From NCBI GenBank assembly GCA_002412925.1, contig DHVZ01000087.1, positions 1 to 64,000 on the forward strand: 64,000 bases of DNA, given 5' to 3'. Below, in pieces: positions 1 through 9,575 of this stretch. The position numbers were made by a program, and so were the translations under genes. The notes beneath the pieces are model-generated. The model searched no databases. It had not been told where the DNA came from and saw only the letters and a program-made list of their open reading frames with translations. Origin of the DNA: Anaerolineales bacterium UBA5195. Lineage in GTDB: Bacteria > Chloroflexota > Anaerolineae > Anaerolineales > Villigracilaceae. The stretch's first letter is position 1, and each line of letters opens with the position of its first letter.

Positions 1-96
1 CAACTCATTTATGCACACTGCTCAGCTTAACTACCAGAATAAACATGGCGAATTTAAGCACTTCATTCTCCCCCGAGATAAAACTTGTTGCGCCTT

Positions 97-1134
97 TTAA
101 GGACTCCAGCGAGGTTGCCAATCACAATAGTTATTGTTGGTTAAACGTGTCAGACTGCTTCCGTCAATACGCATGATGTAAATCTCACAGGCATTATGAT
201 TTCCAATGGCATTGAAATAGGCTGTAAAAGCAACCCATTGCCCATCAGGAGAAAAGCTGGGGCCCTGGCTGTTTCCCCCTTCCGGGGATATTTGGCGCAA
301 GTCGGAACCGTCCGGATTCATGATGAATAATTCCCGCTTCCAGGTCTTGCCAGAATATGTGACGATCTGATCACCCTGCGCAGACCAATCGCTGCGTCCA
401 CGCAAATCGGGCAAATCCGTTATCTGGCGAAAATCGGAGCCGTCCAAATTGATTGATGCCAGTTGCGGTTTACCCTTGATCGTCGTTGCAAAAAGGATCC
501 GGCTGCCATCCGGCGACCAGGTTGGGTCCCACCCATCAGCATAGACAACCCGTGAATGACTGCCGTCCCTGTCCATGACCCAGATGTAATCTTTTCCTCC
601 AGAACCGGTGACAAAGGCGATCGACTGGTTATCTGGTGAAACCTCTGGCGCGATTCCTACCGTATCACCGATCTTATTTAGCTGTCCCGCCAGCGTCATC
701 TCATAGATTTTGAAATTCCCATCCAGGTTCGCTGAAAAAAGAACACTTTGACCATCCGGGGCAAAGGATGGGTAGAAATGGCGAGAGTTATCCTCGGTGG
801 TAAGACGACGTTCGCCAGTTCCGTCCGCGTTGATGAGACAAATTTGGTCGCGGGGTTGCAACCTAAACACCTGGCAAACATAGACAATTTTCCCCGGCGG
901 GCCAGATAGTGCTGACGGCGCAGGTTCTTCGTCGGCGGTGATTGGCAACTCGCCAGCAATTGGCGACGGGGACGCCGACAAGGGCTCCCGGGTCGGAAAA
1001 ATGAGCAGGGGATAATTTGGCTGGGCGCGGCTCGATAGCGAAAAAAACAGGAATACCCCCCCAAACCCTGTCAGGCAACACAATAACAAAAAAAGCCCAA
1101 TAATGAGAACGGGCCTCTTACGGGATGGGACCAT
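97..1134 (-). CDS. TolB-like beta-propeller protein, membrane anchored
   Basis: 345-residue protein. An N-terminal hydrophobic stretch (about residues 8-30) acts as a signal anchor, followed by a Pro/Ser-rich linker. The rest is a run of PD40/TolB-type repeats with recurring SPDGQ, NPDGSDLRQ and WSPDGSRI motifs, which predicts an extracytoplasmic beta-propeller. TolB-like propellers of this kind usually act in binding or scaffolding, and no catalytic signature is visible. The start ATG lies inside the last codons of the upstream REC-PAS-HD-GYP gene (17-base overlap), so it is probably translationally coupled and is the last gene of the sensor operon. The specific ligand is unknown. Confidence 0.85.
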   Translation of the reverse strand: MVPSRKRPVLIIGLFLLLCCLTGFGGVFLFFSLSSRAQPNYPLLIFPTREPLSASPSPIAGELPITADEEPAPSALSGPPGKIVYVCQVFRLQPRDQICLINADGTGERRLTTEDNSRHFYPSFAPDGQSVLFSANLDGNFKIYEMTLAGQLNKIGDTVGIAPEVSPDNQSIAFVTGSGGKDYIWVMDRDGSHSRVVYADGWDPTWSPDGSRILFATTIKGKPQLASINLDGSDFRQITDLPDLRGRSDWSAQGDQIVTYSGKTWKRELFIMNPDGSDLRQISPEGGNSQGPSFSPDGQWVAFTAYFNAIGNHNACEIYIMRIDGSSLTRLTNNNYCDWQPRWSP

Positions 1135-2566
1135 TCAAAATCTGGCCGGAAACATCGTTCTGGTGAAACATTTGGTCGGTTTGAGTTTCCCTAAAGACAC
1201 CTTTATGGTGTAATTCAAGGAATGCGTCCACAAGACGCGGGTCAAAAGAGGTCCCAGCATGCCTGCGGATATATTCGAGAACAGATTCTTCTGTACAGCC
1301 CTGGCGGTAAGGGCGATTCGAAAGCAAAGCATCCCAAACATCGATGATTGAAAATATACGGGCTGACAATGGGATTTCTTCGCCCTTTAGGCCTCTCGGG
1401 TAACCGGTCCCATCCCAGCGCTCATGATGACAATAAGGAATATCAAGCGCTGGTCTCAAGTAAACAATCGGCGTTAGCATTTGGTAGGCATACTCAGGAT
1501 GCCTGCGCATTTCCTTCCATTCGTCTTCAGTGAGTGGGCCGGGTTTCTGCAGGATGCCATCGGGGATGGCCATTTTTCCTATGTCATGCAAAAGCGCCCC
1601 ACGCCTGATGTGAATAAGCTGGTGCTCTGGGACCCCCAAAGCCCGTCCGAGACGAATCGTTATTTCGGTTACACGCTGGGTGTGCCCTTCGGTTTCTTTA
1701 TCCCTCAAATCAAGGACATTCGACCAGCCCTCGATGGTTGCCTCATACGCCTCAGCCAGATCCGCGTGGGCATGCTGCAAATCAAGCTCCGCGCGTTTAC
1801 GTTCAGTGATATCCCGGATAATCGAGATAATGCACGGCTCTTCATTCACTTCAATCATACGCGCTGAAATCAAGCCGATCCAAACATCGCCGTCTTTGTG
1901 TTTGAAAAGGCCTTCCATATTACTGATCTCGCCATGCTCTTGCACGGCGGCGAAAAAACGCTGGTTTTCATCAGGATTTACCCAGATGCTGAACATGATG
2001 CCATTCTTTCCGATGGCATCATCCAGAACAAAGCCTGTCAAACGGGTAAATCCTTCATTCAACTCGATGTATTTACCATCGGAAAAACGACTAATGGATA
2101 TTGCATCAGGAGAAATGCGAAAAGCTTTTGAAAATTTGTCTTCAGAGAGCCGCAAGGCTTGTTCTGATTTGCGCTTTTCGTCGCGCAGAGCCTTTTGTTG
2201 CAAGGCACGTTGAACCGCCTGCCCGAGACGACCCAGGCGATCTTTTAGCAAATAATCGGCGGCGCCCTGAATCATTGTCTCGACAGCGGCTTCTTCGCTG
2301 ATCGTTCCAGTAACCACAACAAATGGAATATCCAGTCCACGTTCCTGCAAAAGGTGCAAAGCCTGCATCGCAGTAAATTGCGGCAAGCTGTAATCAGCCA
2401 GGATAATATCAGGGAGTTCTTCAATGGCTTTAAGATAGTCTTCCTGTGTATCCACCCTCTTTCCGTCGCAATCATAGCCAGAACGCTTCATCTCATACAA
2501 GATGAGCTCCGCATCGACCGGACGATCTTCGAGCACCAAAACCCTTAAAGGGATACCATTTGTCAT
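1118..2566 (-). CDS. Response regulator with PAS and HD-GYP domains
   Basis: 482 residues. The N-terminal receiver (about 8-120) has its phospho-acceptor Asp at 58 in the ILADYSLP motif. A PAS domain (about 143-255) and a short helical linker lead to an HD-GYP phosphohydrolase domain (about 275-450). The metal-binding HD pair is H327-D328 (LLHDIGK), and the diagnostic motif HHERWDGTGYP spans 380-390. HD-GYP proteins typically hydrolyse cyclic di-GMP, so this looks like a phosphorylation- or PAS-controlled c-di-GMP phosphodiesterase. That reaction is family knowledge, not shown here. It lies 12 bases downstream of a lone receiver gene and overlaps the TolB-like gene by 17 bases. Confidence 0.92.
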   Translation of the reverse strand: MTNGIPLRVLVLEDRPVDAELILYEMKRSGYDCDGKRVDTQEDYLKAIEELPDIILADYSLPQFTAMQALHLLQERGLDIPFVVVTGTISEEAAVETMIQGAADYLLKDRLGRLGQAVQRALQQKALRDEKRKSEQALRLSEDKFSKAFRISPDAISISRFSDGKYIELNEGFTRLTGFVLDDAIGKNGIMFSIWVNPDENQRFFAAVQEHGEISNMEGLFKHKDGDVWIGLISARMIEVNEEPCIISIIRDITERKRAELDLQHAHADLAEAYEATIEGWSNVLDLRDKETEGHTQRVTEITIRLGRALGVPEHQLIHIRRGALLHDIGKMAIPDGILQKPGPLTEDEWKEMRRHPEYAYQMLTPIVYLRPALDIPYCHHERWDGTGYPRGLKGEEIPLSARIFSIIDVWDALLSNRPYRQGCTEESVLEYIRRHAGTSFDPRLVDAFLELHHKGVFRETQTDQMFHQNDVSGQILNGPIP

Positions 2567-2578
2567 GCGAACCTGACG

Positions 2579-3025
2579 CTAACTATTGGATACAGGGGCT
2601 TGATTTAAGAGCAGCCAGTATAGACCCACATCGCGTACCGCCTCGGTAAATTGCTCAAAATCAATCGGTTTAACAATGTAACTGTTTACGCCGAGATTAT
2701 AACTTTCAACGATATCTCGCTCCTCGCGAGAAGATGTCAAGACAACAACAGGGATCGTCCGAGTGGTTTCGTTGAACTTTAATTTCCGAAGAACTTCCTG
2801 TCCATCTATCTTGGGAAGCTTTAAGTCAAGCAAGATCAGGCGTGGAACCTGAACCGGATGATTGGAAATATTGTTTTCAGACCCGAAGATGTAATCCAAC
2901 GCTTCGGCCCCATCCCTGGCATGATGGATTCGGTTAGCGATTTTAAATTTTCTCAACGCATACAGAGACAACTCTGCATCATTCATGTTATCTTCTACTA
3001 ATAATATTTCCACGGGGGTCTCCAT
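2579..3025 (-). CDS. Rcp1-type single-domain response regulator
   Basis: About 148 residues consisting only of a receiver domain. The acidic pocket is in LLVEDNMNDAELS, the acceptor Asp is in LILLDLKLPKIDG, and the conserved Lys is in IVKPIDF. The long beta3-alpha3 region and the YIFG segment are typical of Rcp1-like regulators that partner phytochrome-like kinases, and such a kinase is the next gene upstream. A strong AGGAGGT Shine-Dalgarno at 3033-3039 lies 7 bases before the ATG at 3025. A tandem ATG at 3028 and a longer in-frame start at 3055 are possible but fit the ribosome site less well. Confidence 0.9.
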   Translation of the reverse strand: METPVEILLVEDNMNDAELSLYALRKFKIANRIHHARDGAEALDYIFGSENNISNHPVQVPRLILLDLKLPKIDGQEVLRKLKFNETTRTIPVVVLTSSREERDIVESYNLGVNSYIVKPIDFEQFTEAVRDVGLYWLLLNQAPVSNS

Positions 3026-3177
3026 CATACCCACCTCCTGGGTAACTATCCGCAAAGTTAATTAGATTATAACGATTTAATTCAGAAGATTCCAGTGTTT
3101 TCTTAAATGTGTAATGCCTGCTCACCAAAGATATGCCAGGCAAAACAAGTTTCCCGAAGGGACCGAAGATATTCTCC

Positions 3178-6100
3178 CTATTCTATTGGCAAAGAGAAAT
3201 AAAACGATGCGCTCTTGCCCAGTTCGCTTTCTGCCCACACTCGCCCGCCATGCCGTCGAATAATTCGTTGAACAATTGCCAGCCCCACGCCAGTCCCCTC
3301 AAAATCCTCAGGGCGATGTAAACGTTGAAATACTCCAAAGAGTTTATCCACGTAACGCATGTCAAACCCGGTTCCATTATCTTTGATGCAATAAATAATT
3401 TCGCCAGGCAGTTGTTCAGCGCTGATCTCAATTTGGGCCGGATTACAATCACGTGTAAATTTCAACGCATTGGACAATAAATTCACCCAAACCTGCTTGA
3501 GCAGGCCGGAATCGCCCAGGCATGCGGGTAAATCCCGGATGACCAGATCGATCTTGCGGTCCTGCTGTTCGGGAGAAAGCATCACCAGCACCTGCTCAAT
3601 GAGTTCGGCCGGCAATAAAGGCAGTTTTTTCAATGGTTGGCGGCTTAGGCGAGAAAAGGATAGTAAGTCGTCAATCAATCGCCCCATCTGCTGGGCATTG
3701 TCGCGGATAACGCCCAGATAGCGGCGCGCATCATCGGCGCCATCCAGGACAAGCAAATCTGCAAGGATTCGGCTGAAGCCGTTGATCGCCCGCAGAGGCG
3801 CGCGTAAATCGTGAGAAATGGAATAAGAGAACGCTTCCAACTCCTTATTGGCAGCCTCAAGTTGGGCTGTTCGCTCAATAACACGGTTTTCAAGTTCTGC
3901 ATTCAACTCGCGAATTTCAGCCTCTGCGCGTTTCTGATCGGTAACATCGCGGTTCAACGCGCCAATACGAAACCCCTTCTCAGTACTGATTGGGAAAATG
4001 GTCTGCTCAATATATTTTTGTGAGCCTGAAGACGTCACCATCACAATTTCAACCGGCTGCTCAAATAAAGCTGACTCTCCGGTCTTTAAAGCTTCAAAAA
4101 AGGCTTCCCGTTTTTTTCGTAATGCAGATTTCCGCACCAGGCCTGGAGGAGTCAATTGTGTCATAATATCCATAAAGTCACAGCCGGTAACTTCTTGGTA
4201 CCCAACACCCAGCATTTTCTCCAATGCCGGATTCCACTCAAGGATCTGCCCGTTTTCATCCACAAGCACAAATCCTTCAGAGAGCTGCTCCACGATCGAA
4301 CGAAACTTAAACTCGCTTTGTCTTAATGCGTCTTCGACAAGTTTGCGACTGCTAATATCTTGCATAATACCGATGGAACCACGCGAGACGCCATTAGACC
4401 CTGGCAACTCTAGAGAGGAATCATAGACCCAGCGGATGTTCCCATCCCTGGTTCGGATGCGGTAATCGCATTGCCAGACCTTAAGCTTGCCTGCCTGAAC
4501 CTGCTTTAAAGCCTCCTGCAGGGAAAGGCCAGAAGCCTGCCCCAACATAAAACCATCTTCTACCAGGCTATCCCAGATCTCAGGCGTGATTTCCCGATTC
4601 GAATAGCCGCTAATGTTGAAAACGCCTGCACCTATAAATCGGAAGGAATTATTTTGGTGGTCGCGATAGTATGGAACAGCCCCGGCAGCCTCAATGGCGC
4701 GGCGGTAGAGTTCTTCAGATTCGCGCAAGGCCGCTTCGGCCTGTTTACGGTCTGTAATGTCGGTGGCGTTGAAGATCGCCATATCGACACGGCCGCCATC
4801 CACAACCGGCGAAAGGTTGCAGGAAAACCACCCCTCATCACCTTCTCCGCGCAGAATCGAGGTTTCAAATGAAGCCGTGTCACGATCGCTGAAAACCTTC
4901 CGCAGGGTTTCTTGTTTTTGTATGTTATCCGCGCCCGGAATATAAGAATATATCAGTTTCCCCAGCATTTTTTCTTTGTTGAACCCCTGAAAAGTGCGAT
5001 TGACGAACAGGATCTCACCTGCCCGATTTATCGTCAGGATCAGCTGAGGCGTATTTTCCATCAATGTCCGCCAGCGGGCCTCCGATTCGCGCAACGCGTC
5101 TTCGGCACGCTTGCGCTCCACTGCCAGCGCAATTTGCGTGGAAAGAAATGTAAAAGTTTCCTTGTCCTGTTCGCTGAAGCGCGTTGTTTCGAGGTAATTC
5201 TTAAAGGCAACAACCCCAAGAACCCCGCTGGAGGTTTGTAAAGGCGCTCCCAACCAATCGACAAAACTGGTTTTTTCGTTGGCGTCAGGTTCAATCCCCA
5301 AACTTTCGGTCTCACCAGGTGTAACCAGCAGCGGTCTCGCCGTGCGCATGACATAACTGACCAGCCGGTTATCAGGGCGATGAATAGACGGCCAGGGTTC
5401 GAATTGGTCGGCATGGTATGGGTATGTAAACAAGTCTGTCTCAGGATCATAGAGCGCGACAAGGAAATTTTTTGCCGGGAGCAACTGTTCCAGGATGCCT
5501 TGAATGAGCGAGAACAGTTCGTAAAACGTCTGGCTGGCCTGAGCAGATTGGAAGATGCGATAGACAGCAACCTGCAAGTGTTCTGCGCGCTTGCGCTCAT
5601 TGATATCGCGCACCGCGATAAGCGCACAATCTTTCCCGTTCACCGGCGCCACCCGCAAACTCAACTCCACCCAGAAAAGCTGACCATCCTTGGCTTTGGC
5701 TTGCCATTCCAGCGATTGAGGACCATGCAGCCTCGCTCGCCGGATCCAGCGCAGGAGACTGCGATGGGTATAAGGAGGAACCTCGGAGTTTAAATCCTCC
5801 ACATTCAGAACACGGGACTCTTCCGAAGAATAGCCATATAACTCCGAAAATTTCTGGTTTATATCCTGGATTTCAGATGTTTCCAAGTCCAGAACAAAAA
5901 TTGCGTCTGTGGTCGTGTCGAAGATGGCCCGGAAGTGTTGCTCGCTTTCCCGCAGGGAAACGCCCGCCCGGGTTAATTCTTCAACCTGTGTCTCTAAACC
6001 TGCAATTCGCCCTTTGACCTCATCCCGCGCCTGGCGGAGGCTGTCTGCTAGAAAAAATAATTCGCCATGCGCGCTGACTGAGTCGAATTGATACTCAAAA

Positions 6101-6714
6101 TCACCCTTTTTCATCAAATGGATTGCATGGGTCAGGTGGCGCATTGGATGTGCCACCATCCTCCAGGTTATCAAAGCTCCCAGGCCTAAAACAACAATCA
6201 GGCTTGCCCCAACCTGTAAAAGTGAAAGGGCGGTCAATTCTCCTTTAATCCGATCAAGCACAGAGGGGCTGGCGACAACCACATCGGTCAGGGTTGTGTT
6301 CGGGATCGGCGCATACCCCAAGATGTTCCCGGTTAGTTCGTCCAAAGTGGAACCTGAAACGCCCGCCAAGACAGCCAAAGCAGTTTCAGGGGAGTATTCC
6401 TCCTGAATAGATCGACCCGTTTTTTGACCACCTGGATAAGCCTCGTAGACGCCATCGCGATTAACAATAAAGTGCATCCCATTCTGCGGTTGGCTGAATT
6501 CCACGAATTCGGCCAGAGAGGTGCCTGCGTTCTGCTTGCTGATAAAAACTGAATTGATCTCAGCCTGTTGACGGGACTGGTCTGCTGCACGCCGAATCAA
6601 CTCGTTGACTGCGTTTTGACGCGTAAAAAAAGCCACCGCAATCAGCGGCAAGGCTGTTAATAATAGCAACCACAACGGAAGACGAAATGCCAAAGACGCA
6701 AACGCGCGCTTCAT
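3178..6714 (-). CDS. Multi-PAS sensor histidine kinase, phytochrome-kinase type
   Basis: About 1178 residues from the ATG at 6714; a longer in-frame TTG at 6768 would add 18 residues. Order: N-terminal membrane segment, an extracytoplasmic sensor region of about 140 residues (Cache-like, low certainty), a second membrane segment, HAMP, PAS, GAF, three more PAS domains, HisKA and HATPase_c. The phospho-acceptor His is in SYSISHDLRAPL (near residue 968). N, G1 and G2 boxes are visible as NLLSNALKF, DNGTGF and GTGVGLAI. The SISHDLRAPL form of HisKA is typical of kinases that talk to Rcp1-like regulators, matching the downstream gene. It probably autophosphorylates in response to an external ligand and starts the operon running to 97. 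Confidence 0.92.
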   Translation of the reverse strand: MKRAFASLAFRLPLWLLLLTALPLIAVAFFTRQNAVNELIRRAADQSRQQAEINSVFISKQNAGTSLAEFVEFSQPQNGMHFIVNRDGVYEAYPGGQKTGRSIQEEYSPETALAVLAGVSGSTLDELTGNILGYAPIPNTTLTDVVVASPSVLDRIKGELTALSLLQVGASLIVVLGLGALITWRMVAHPMRHLTHAIHLMKKGDFEYQFDSVSAHGELFFLADSLRQARDEVKGRIAGLETQVEELTRAGVSLRESEQHFRAIFDTTTDAIFVLDLETSEIQDINQKFSELYGYSSEESRVLNVEDLNSEVPPYTHRSLLRWIRRARLHGPQSLEWQAKAKDGQLFWVELSLRVAPVNGKDCALIAVRDINERKRAEHLQVAVYRIFQSAQASQTFYELFSLIQGILEQLLPAKNFLVALYDPETDLFTYPYHADQFEPWPSIHRPDNRLVSYVMRTARPLLVTPGETESLGIEPDANEKTSFVDWLGAPLQTSSGVLGVVAFKNYLETTRFSEQDKETFTFLSTQIALAVERKRAEDALRESEARWRTLMENTPQLILTINRAGEILFVNRTFQGFNKEKMLGKLIYSYIPGADNIQKQETLRKVFSDRDTASFETSILRGEGDEGWFSCNLSPVVDGGRVDMAIFNATDITDRKQAEAALRESEELYRRAIEAAGAVPYYRDHQNNSFRFIGAGVFNISGYSNREITPEIWDSLVEDGFMLGQASGLSLQEALKQVQAGKLKVWQCDYRIRTRDGNIRWVYDSSLELPGSNGVSRGSIGIMQDISSRKLVEDALRQSEFKFRSIVEQLSEGFVLVDENGQILEWNPALEKMLGVGYQEVTGCDFMDIMTQLTPPGLVRKSALRKKREAFFEALKTGESALFEQPVEIVMVTSSGSQKYIEQTIFPISTEKGFRIGALNRDVTDQKRAEAEIRELNAELENRVIERTAQLEAANKELEAFSYSISHDLRAPLRAINGFSRILADLLVLDGADDARRYLGVIRDNAQQMGRLIDDLLSFSRLSRQPLKKLPLLPAELIEQVLVMLSPEQQDRKIDLVIRDLPACLGDSGLLKQVWVNLLSNALKFTRDCNPAQIEISAEQLPGEIIYCIKDNGTGFDMRYVDKLFGVFQRLHRPEDFEGTGVGLAIVQRIIRRHGGRVWAESELGKSASFYFSLPIE

Positions 6715-6995
6715 CAAGAATGCTCTCCACCGACTCTGCCAACATCTTCTACGTTTGCAGTCTTCCAATTTTATCCCCGATTAGCCTTTAAATGGCAACC
6801 ATCTTGATGGTAAAAATTACAATATTCAAAGTTCGCTAAACCTCTTCAAGGATATAATACTATGTTGTTTGGGAATCTCCTGGGTAAGACCCAATCGGTT
6901 GCACACTTCACCTCGCACCCCGTCAGCCCATCGGGGCAGGCGACAGCAGGGGAGACCCTGCTCTTTGACCCGATCCATGATAAGTGGAGATAAAA

Positions 6996-8192
6996 ATGAA
7001 GATACCTGCCTGGATAATCCTATCGCTGGTCGCAACCAGCCTGCTCTTGAACAGTTGCGCCTCAGAGATTTCTGTCACTGCCACCCCGATGCCATCCTTT
7101 GAAGCCCCTGTCCCGATCAAGACCCAATTATCGAATGCCCCCACTGAAATTCCATCTGCGCTGGAACAATACATGATCCCGGTTTACTACGCGGAATCTT
7201 ACCTATCGATTGTGGATGGTTCCAAAAGCGAAAAGACATTGACAATTTACGCGAACTTGAACGAATATAACTGGAATTCGCTCGTCAGGACCTTTAATAC
7301 CCATTATCCCTGGCTCAGGGTGACGGTTCTTGAAATGGGGCCAGCCGAGGTTTTCGCTCAGTATGACAATGACCTCGCGGAGGATAAGCCCACAGCAGAT
7401 CTGATCATCACCTCGGACCCGGTTGGCTGGCTGCAATTCTTTGAAAACAGGTATGTCACAAGATATACATCTCAAGAAGACCTGTATATTCCAGATTTGT
7501 CAAAATCAGTTTACGGAACTTACGCTGTTTCCAGCGAGCCGATGCTGATCATCTACAACAAAAAGCTTGTTCCCGAACCGCCTAACAGCATGGCCGCCCT
7601 GGCGGAATTCATCAAAAATGATACCGAGGGGTATAAAGGCCAAATCGTCACCTACGACGCTGAAATCAACGCCACGGGCTTTGCAATCAACTGGTTTTGG
7701 ACTGACAAAAATAGCACCTCTGGCTGGGATCTCCTGAATGCAATTGGCGAAGCTCAGCCGGTCTTCTTGGCCTCCGGGCGCGAGATTACCCAAACAGTAG
7801 GCAGAGGCGGGGCAAAAATCGGGTATTTCGTCTGCTCGGGAGATGTTATGCCTTACCTGAATACTTATCCAGACCTGGGATGGACCTATCTGGTTGATGG
7901 CCAGCCGGTTCTCCTGAACAGCATGGCAATCACAGAGAGAGCCGCCAGTCCCAACGCTGCCAGGTTGATGATGGATTTCATCCTTTCACAGGAAGGACAG
8001 TATGCCCTCGGGCTGGGCGGGCTGACCCCTTTTCAAAGCGATATTGTCGGAATCACAGATTACCACCTGGACAAAATCTTCACCGAACTGGGTGACGATA
8101 ACGTGGTCCTGTTCGCGTATGATCCGCGCTTGAACAACCAGGCGATCATGAACGATTTCCTTGAAAAGTGGAAGGCCGCCGTACACAAGTAA
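6996..8192 (+). CDS. Extracellular solute-binding lipoprotein (ABC type)
   Basis: 398 residues. A lipoprotein signal peptide ends in SLLLNSC (Cys 21), followed by a Ser/Thr/Pro-rich linker and a periplasmic-binding-protein fold. The LTIYANLNEYNW opening, PTADLIITSDPVGWLQFF and the SEPMLIIYNKKLV segment recall iron/sulfate/polyamine-type binding proteins. The ATG at 6996 has GGAG six bases upstream; an in-frame GTG at 6984 is less likely. No permease or ATPase gene lies next to it. It is divergent from the sensor-kinase operon, so it could serve a distant transporter or feed ligand to the Cache-type kinase. The substrate cannot be told from sequence. Confidence 0.88.
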   Translation: MKIPAWIILSLVATSLLLNSCASEISVTATPMPSFEAPVPIKTQLSNAPTEIPSALEQYMIPVYYAESYLSIVDGSKSEKTLTIYANLNEYNWNSLVRTFNTHYPWLRVTVLEMGPAEVFAQYDNDLAEDKPTADLIITSDPVGWLQFFENRYVTRYTSQEDLYIPDLSKSVYGTYAVSSEPMLIIYNKKLVPEPPNSMAALAEFIKNDTEGYKGQIVTYDAEINATGFAINWFWTDKNSTSGWDLLNAIGEAQPVFLASGREITQTVGRGGAKIGYFVCSGDVMPYLNTYPDLGWTYLVDGQPVLLNSMAITERAASPNAARLMMDFILSQEGQYALGLGGLTPFQSDIVGITDYHLDKIFTELGDDNVVLFAYDPRLNNQAIMNDFLEKWKAAVHK

Positions 8193-8227
8193 AAAACAGG
8201 ACCCGCAAAACAGGGTGCCTGTCTGGT

Positions 8228-8485
8228 TCAGCCAAGCCGCGCTCCTCTCAAAAGAATTCGCAGGAAGGCAAGATTCGTGTTTGCTGTGGGCTGCAACGGC
8301 TGGACGTCGGCAGCCTGGAGGCCCTTGGGACCTGGTTCAATCGAGAACTCGACCTTCTGACCCTCGACCAGAGATTTGCAGCCTCCCATCTGGATGACAG
8401 AGAAATGGACAAAAACATCCGGGCCGTCATCGCGCTGGATGAAGCCGAAACCCTTGCTGCTGTTGAACCATTTGACCGTGCCGAT
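8228..8485 (-). pseudogene. Cold-shock domain protein (CspA family) without a canonical start codon
   Basis: Reading the minus strand from 8482 gives GTVKWFNSSKGFGFIQ, then DDGPDVFVHFSVIQM, KSLVEGQKVEFSI and GPKGLQAADVQPL. This is a complete cold-shock domain with both RNA-binding motifs, KGFGFI and VFVHF. The frame is closed by a TAA at 8492-8494. Only CGT GTA ATC lies between that stop and the domain, so no ATG, GTG or TTG is available. The first in-frame ATG falls mid-domain. At the 3' end the frame runs about 20 residues past the usual C-terminus to a TGA at 8228. It may be a pseudogene, initiate at a rare ATC codon (8485), or reflect a base error near 8485-8500. Family identity is certain; functionality is not. 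Confidence 0.82.
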
Positions 8486-8672
8486 TACACGTTACCGTCG
8501 AGCAAGAACACGTACCGTTTACATGACAAAGTTTATCAAAGGGGCAAATGCGTGTTGAGATGGAAACTTGTCGCTTCGTGGTAAGATTAGAAACTACCTG
8601 TTTTCTTGTCTCCCTGTTTCCTGATCTACCTGTCCACATACCCATCCACCCATTCACCCATCCAAACCATCC

Positions 8673-9575
8673 ATGCCCTGGAATCTAACCTCCACCCATG
8701 CCCGCGAGGGCGATCTCGTTCAACTTGTTGGCCTGCGCCACAAACATTTCATTTTTCCCCTGATCCCCGGCGGCGAGATGCATACGCACCGCGGGATCGT
8801 CAAGCATGATGAGCTGATCGGCCTGGCCTGGGGCACACAAGTCTTCAGCCACCTGGGCAGCCCGTTTTTCCTGCTCCAACCCATCCTGGGCGATATCCTG
8901 ACCAACCTGCCGCGCAACACGCAAATCCTTTACCCAAAGGAAATTGGCTTCATCCTCATTAACATGGGAGTCGGGCCGGGGCAGCGCGTCATCGAAGCGG
9001 GAACCGGCTCCGGGTCGATGACAGTCGCGCTGGCGCACGCCGTCGGGAACGAGGGGCGGGTCATTTCCTACGAACGGCGCGAAGAATTTCAGAACCTGGC
9101 CCGCAAAAACCTGGTCCGCCTGGGGCTGGAAGCACGCGTCGATTTTAAGTTGAAAGACATCGCCGACGGGTTGGACGAGACCAACGCCGACTCCTTTTTC
9201 CTGGATGTTCCCAACCCCTATGATTTCATTGCGCAGGTGCGCGCGGCGCTCAAACCCGGCGGTTTTTTCTGCACACTCATCCCCACCTTTAACCAGGCCG
9301 AAAAGGTACTCCAGGCCCTGCGGCGGAACAATTTTGCCTTCCTCGAAATGTGCGAAGTCTTATTGCGCTACTACAAAACAGAACCCAGCCGCCTGCGCCC
9401 CACCGACCGGATGGTGGCCCACACTGGTTTCCTGATTTTTGCCCGGCGGATTGAACCCAGCGAAGACCCCCGTGCAGCCGACCTGCTCAAAGAAGTCGGC
9501 ATGGTCAGCCTGCTGGACAAACCTGAATCCGAAAACGATCCCGGCATCGATGAACCGAGATCGAAGGAGGCATAA
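8673..9575 (+). CDS. trmI: tRNA (adenine-58-N1)-methyltransferase TrmI
   Basis: 300 residues. A small N-terminal beta domain is followed by a Rossmann methyltransferase with the SAM-binding motif EAGTGSGSMT (108-117) and the TrmI-type DVPNPYDF motif. These enzymes place m1A at position 58 in the T-loop of tRNA using S-adenosylmethionine. The length fits bacterial and archaeal TrmI. The start ATG follows a pyrimidine-rich stretch of short CCATCC/CCAC runs with no good Shine-Dalgarno. Its stop overlaps the next gene's start (TAATG), so the two are coupled. Confidence 0.93.
   Translation: MPWNLTSTHAREGDLVQLVGLRHKHFIFPLIPGGEMHTHRGIVKHDELIGLAWGTQVFSHLGSPFFLLQPILGDILTNLPRNTQILYPKEIGFILINMGVGPGQRVIEAGTGSGSMTVALAHAVGNEGRVISYERREEFQNLARKNLVRLGLEARVDFKLKDIADGLDETNADSFFLDVPNPYDFIAQVRAALKPGGFFCTLIPTFNQAEKVLQALRRNNFAFLEMCEVLLRYYKTEPSRLRPTDRMVAHTGFLIFARRIEPSEDPRAADLLKEVGMVSLLDKPESENDPGIDEPRSKEA

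Noticed and set aside
5380..5430. GGTTCGAAT-type string suggesting a tRNA T-loop
   Set aside because: No acceptor or anticodon stems surround it, and it lies inside the sensor-kinase gene.
6840..6995. Possible promoter with TATAAT at 6853-6858
   Set aside because: No convincing -35 element at the right distance, so it is not listed as a feature.
8168..8584. 138-residue plus-strand open frame
   Set aside because: It is antisense to the cold-shock domain, and the minus strand gives the conserved protein.
8600..8672. Short CCATCC/CCAC tandem runs before trmI, considered as a CRISPR-like repeat
   Set aside because: The units are only 4-7 bases, irregular and without spacers; it is simple-sequence leader DNA.
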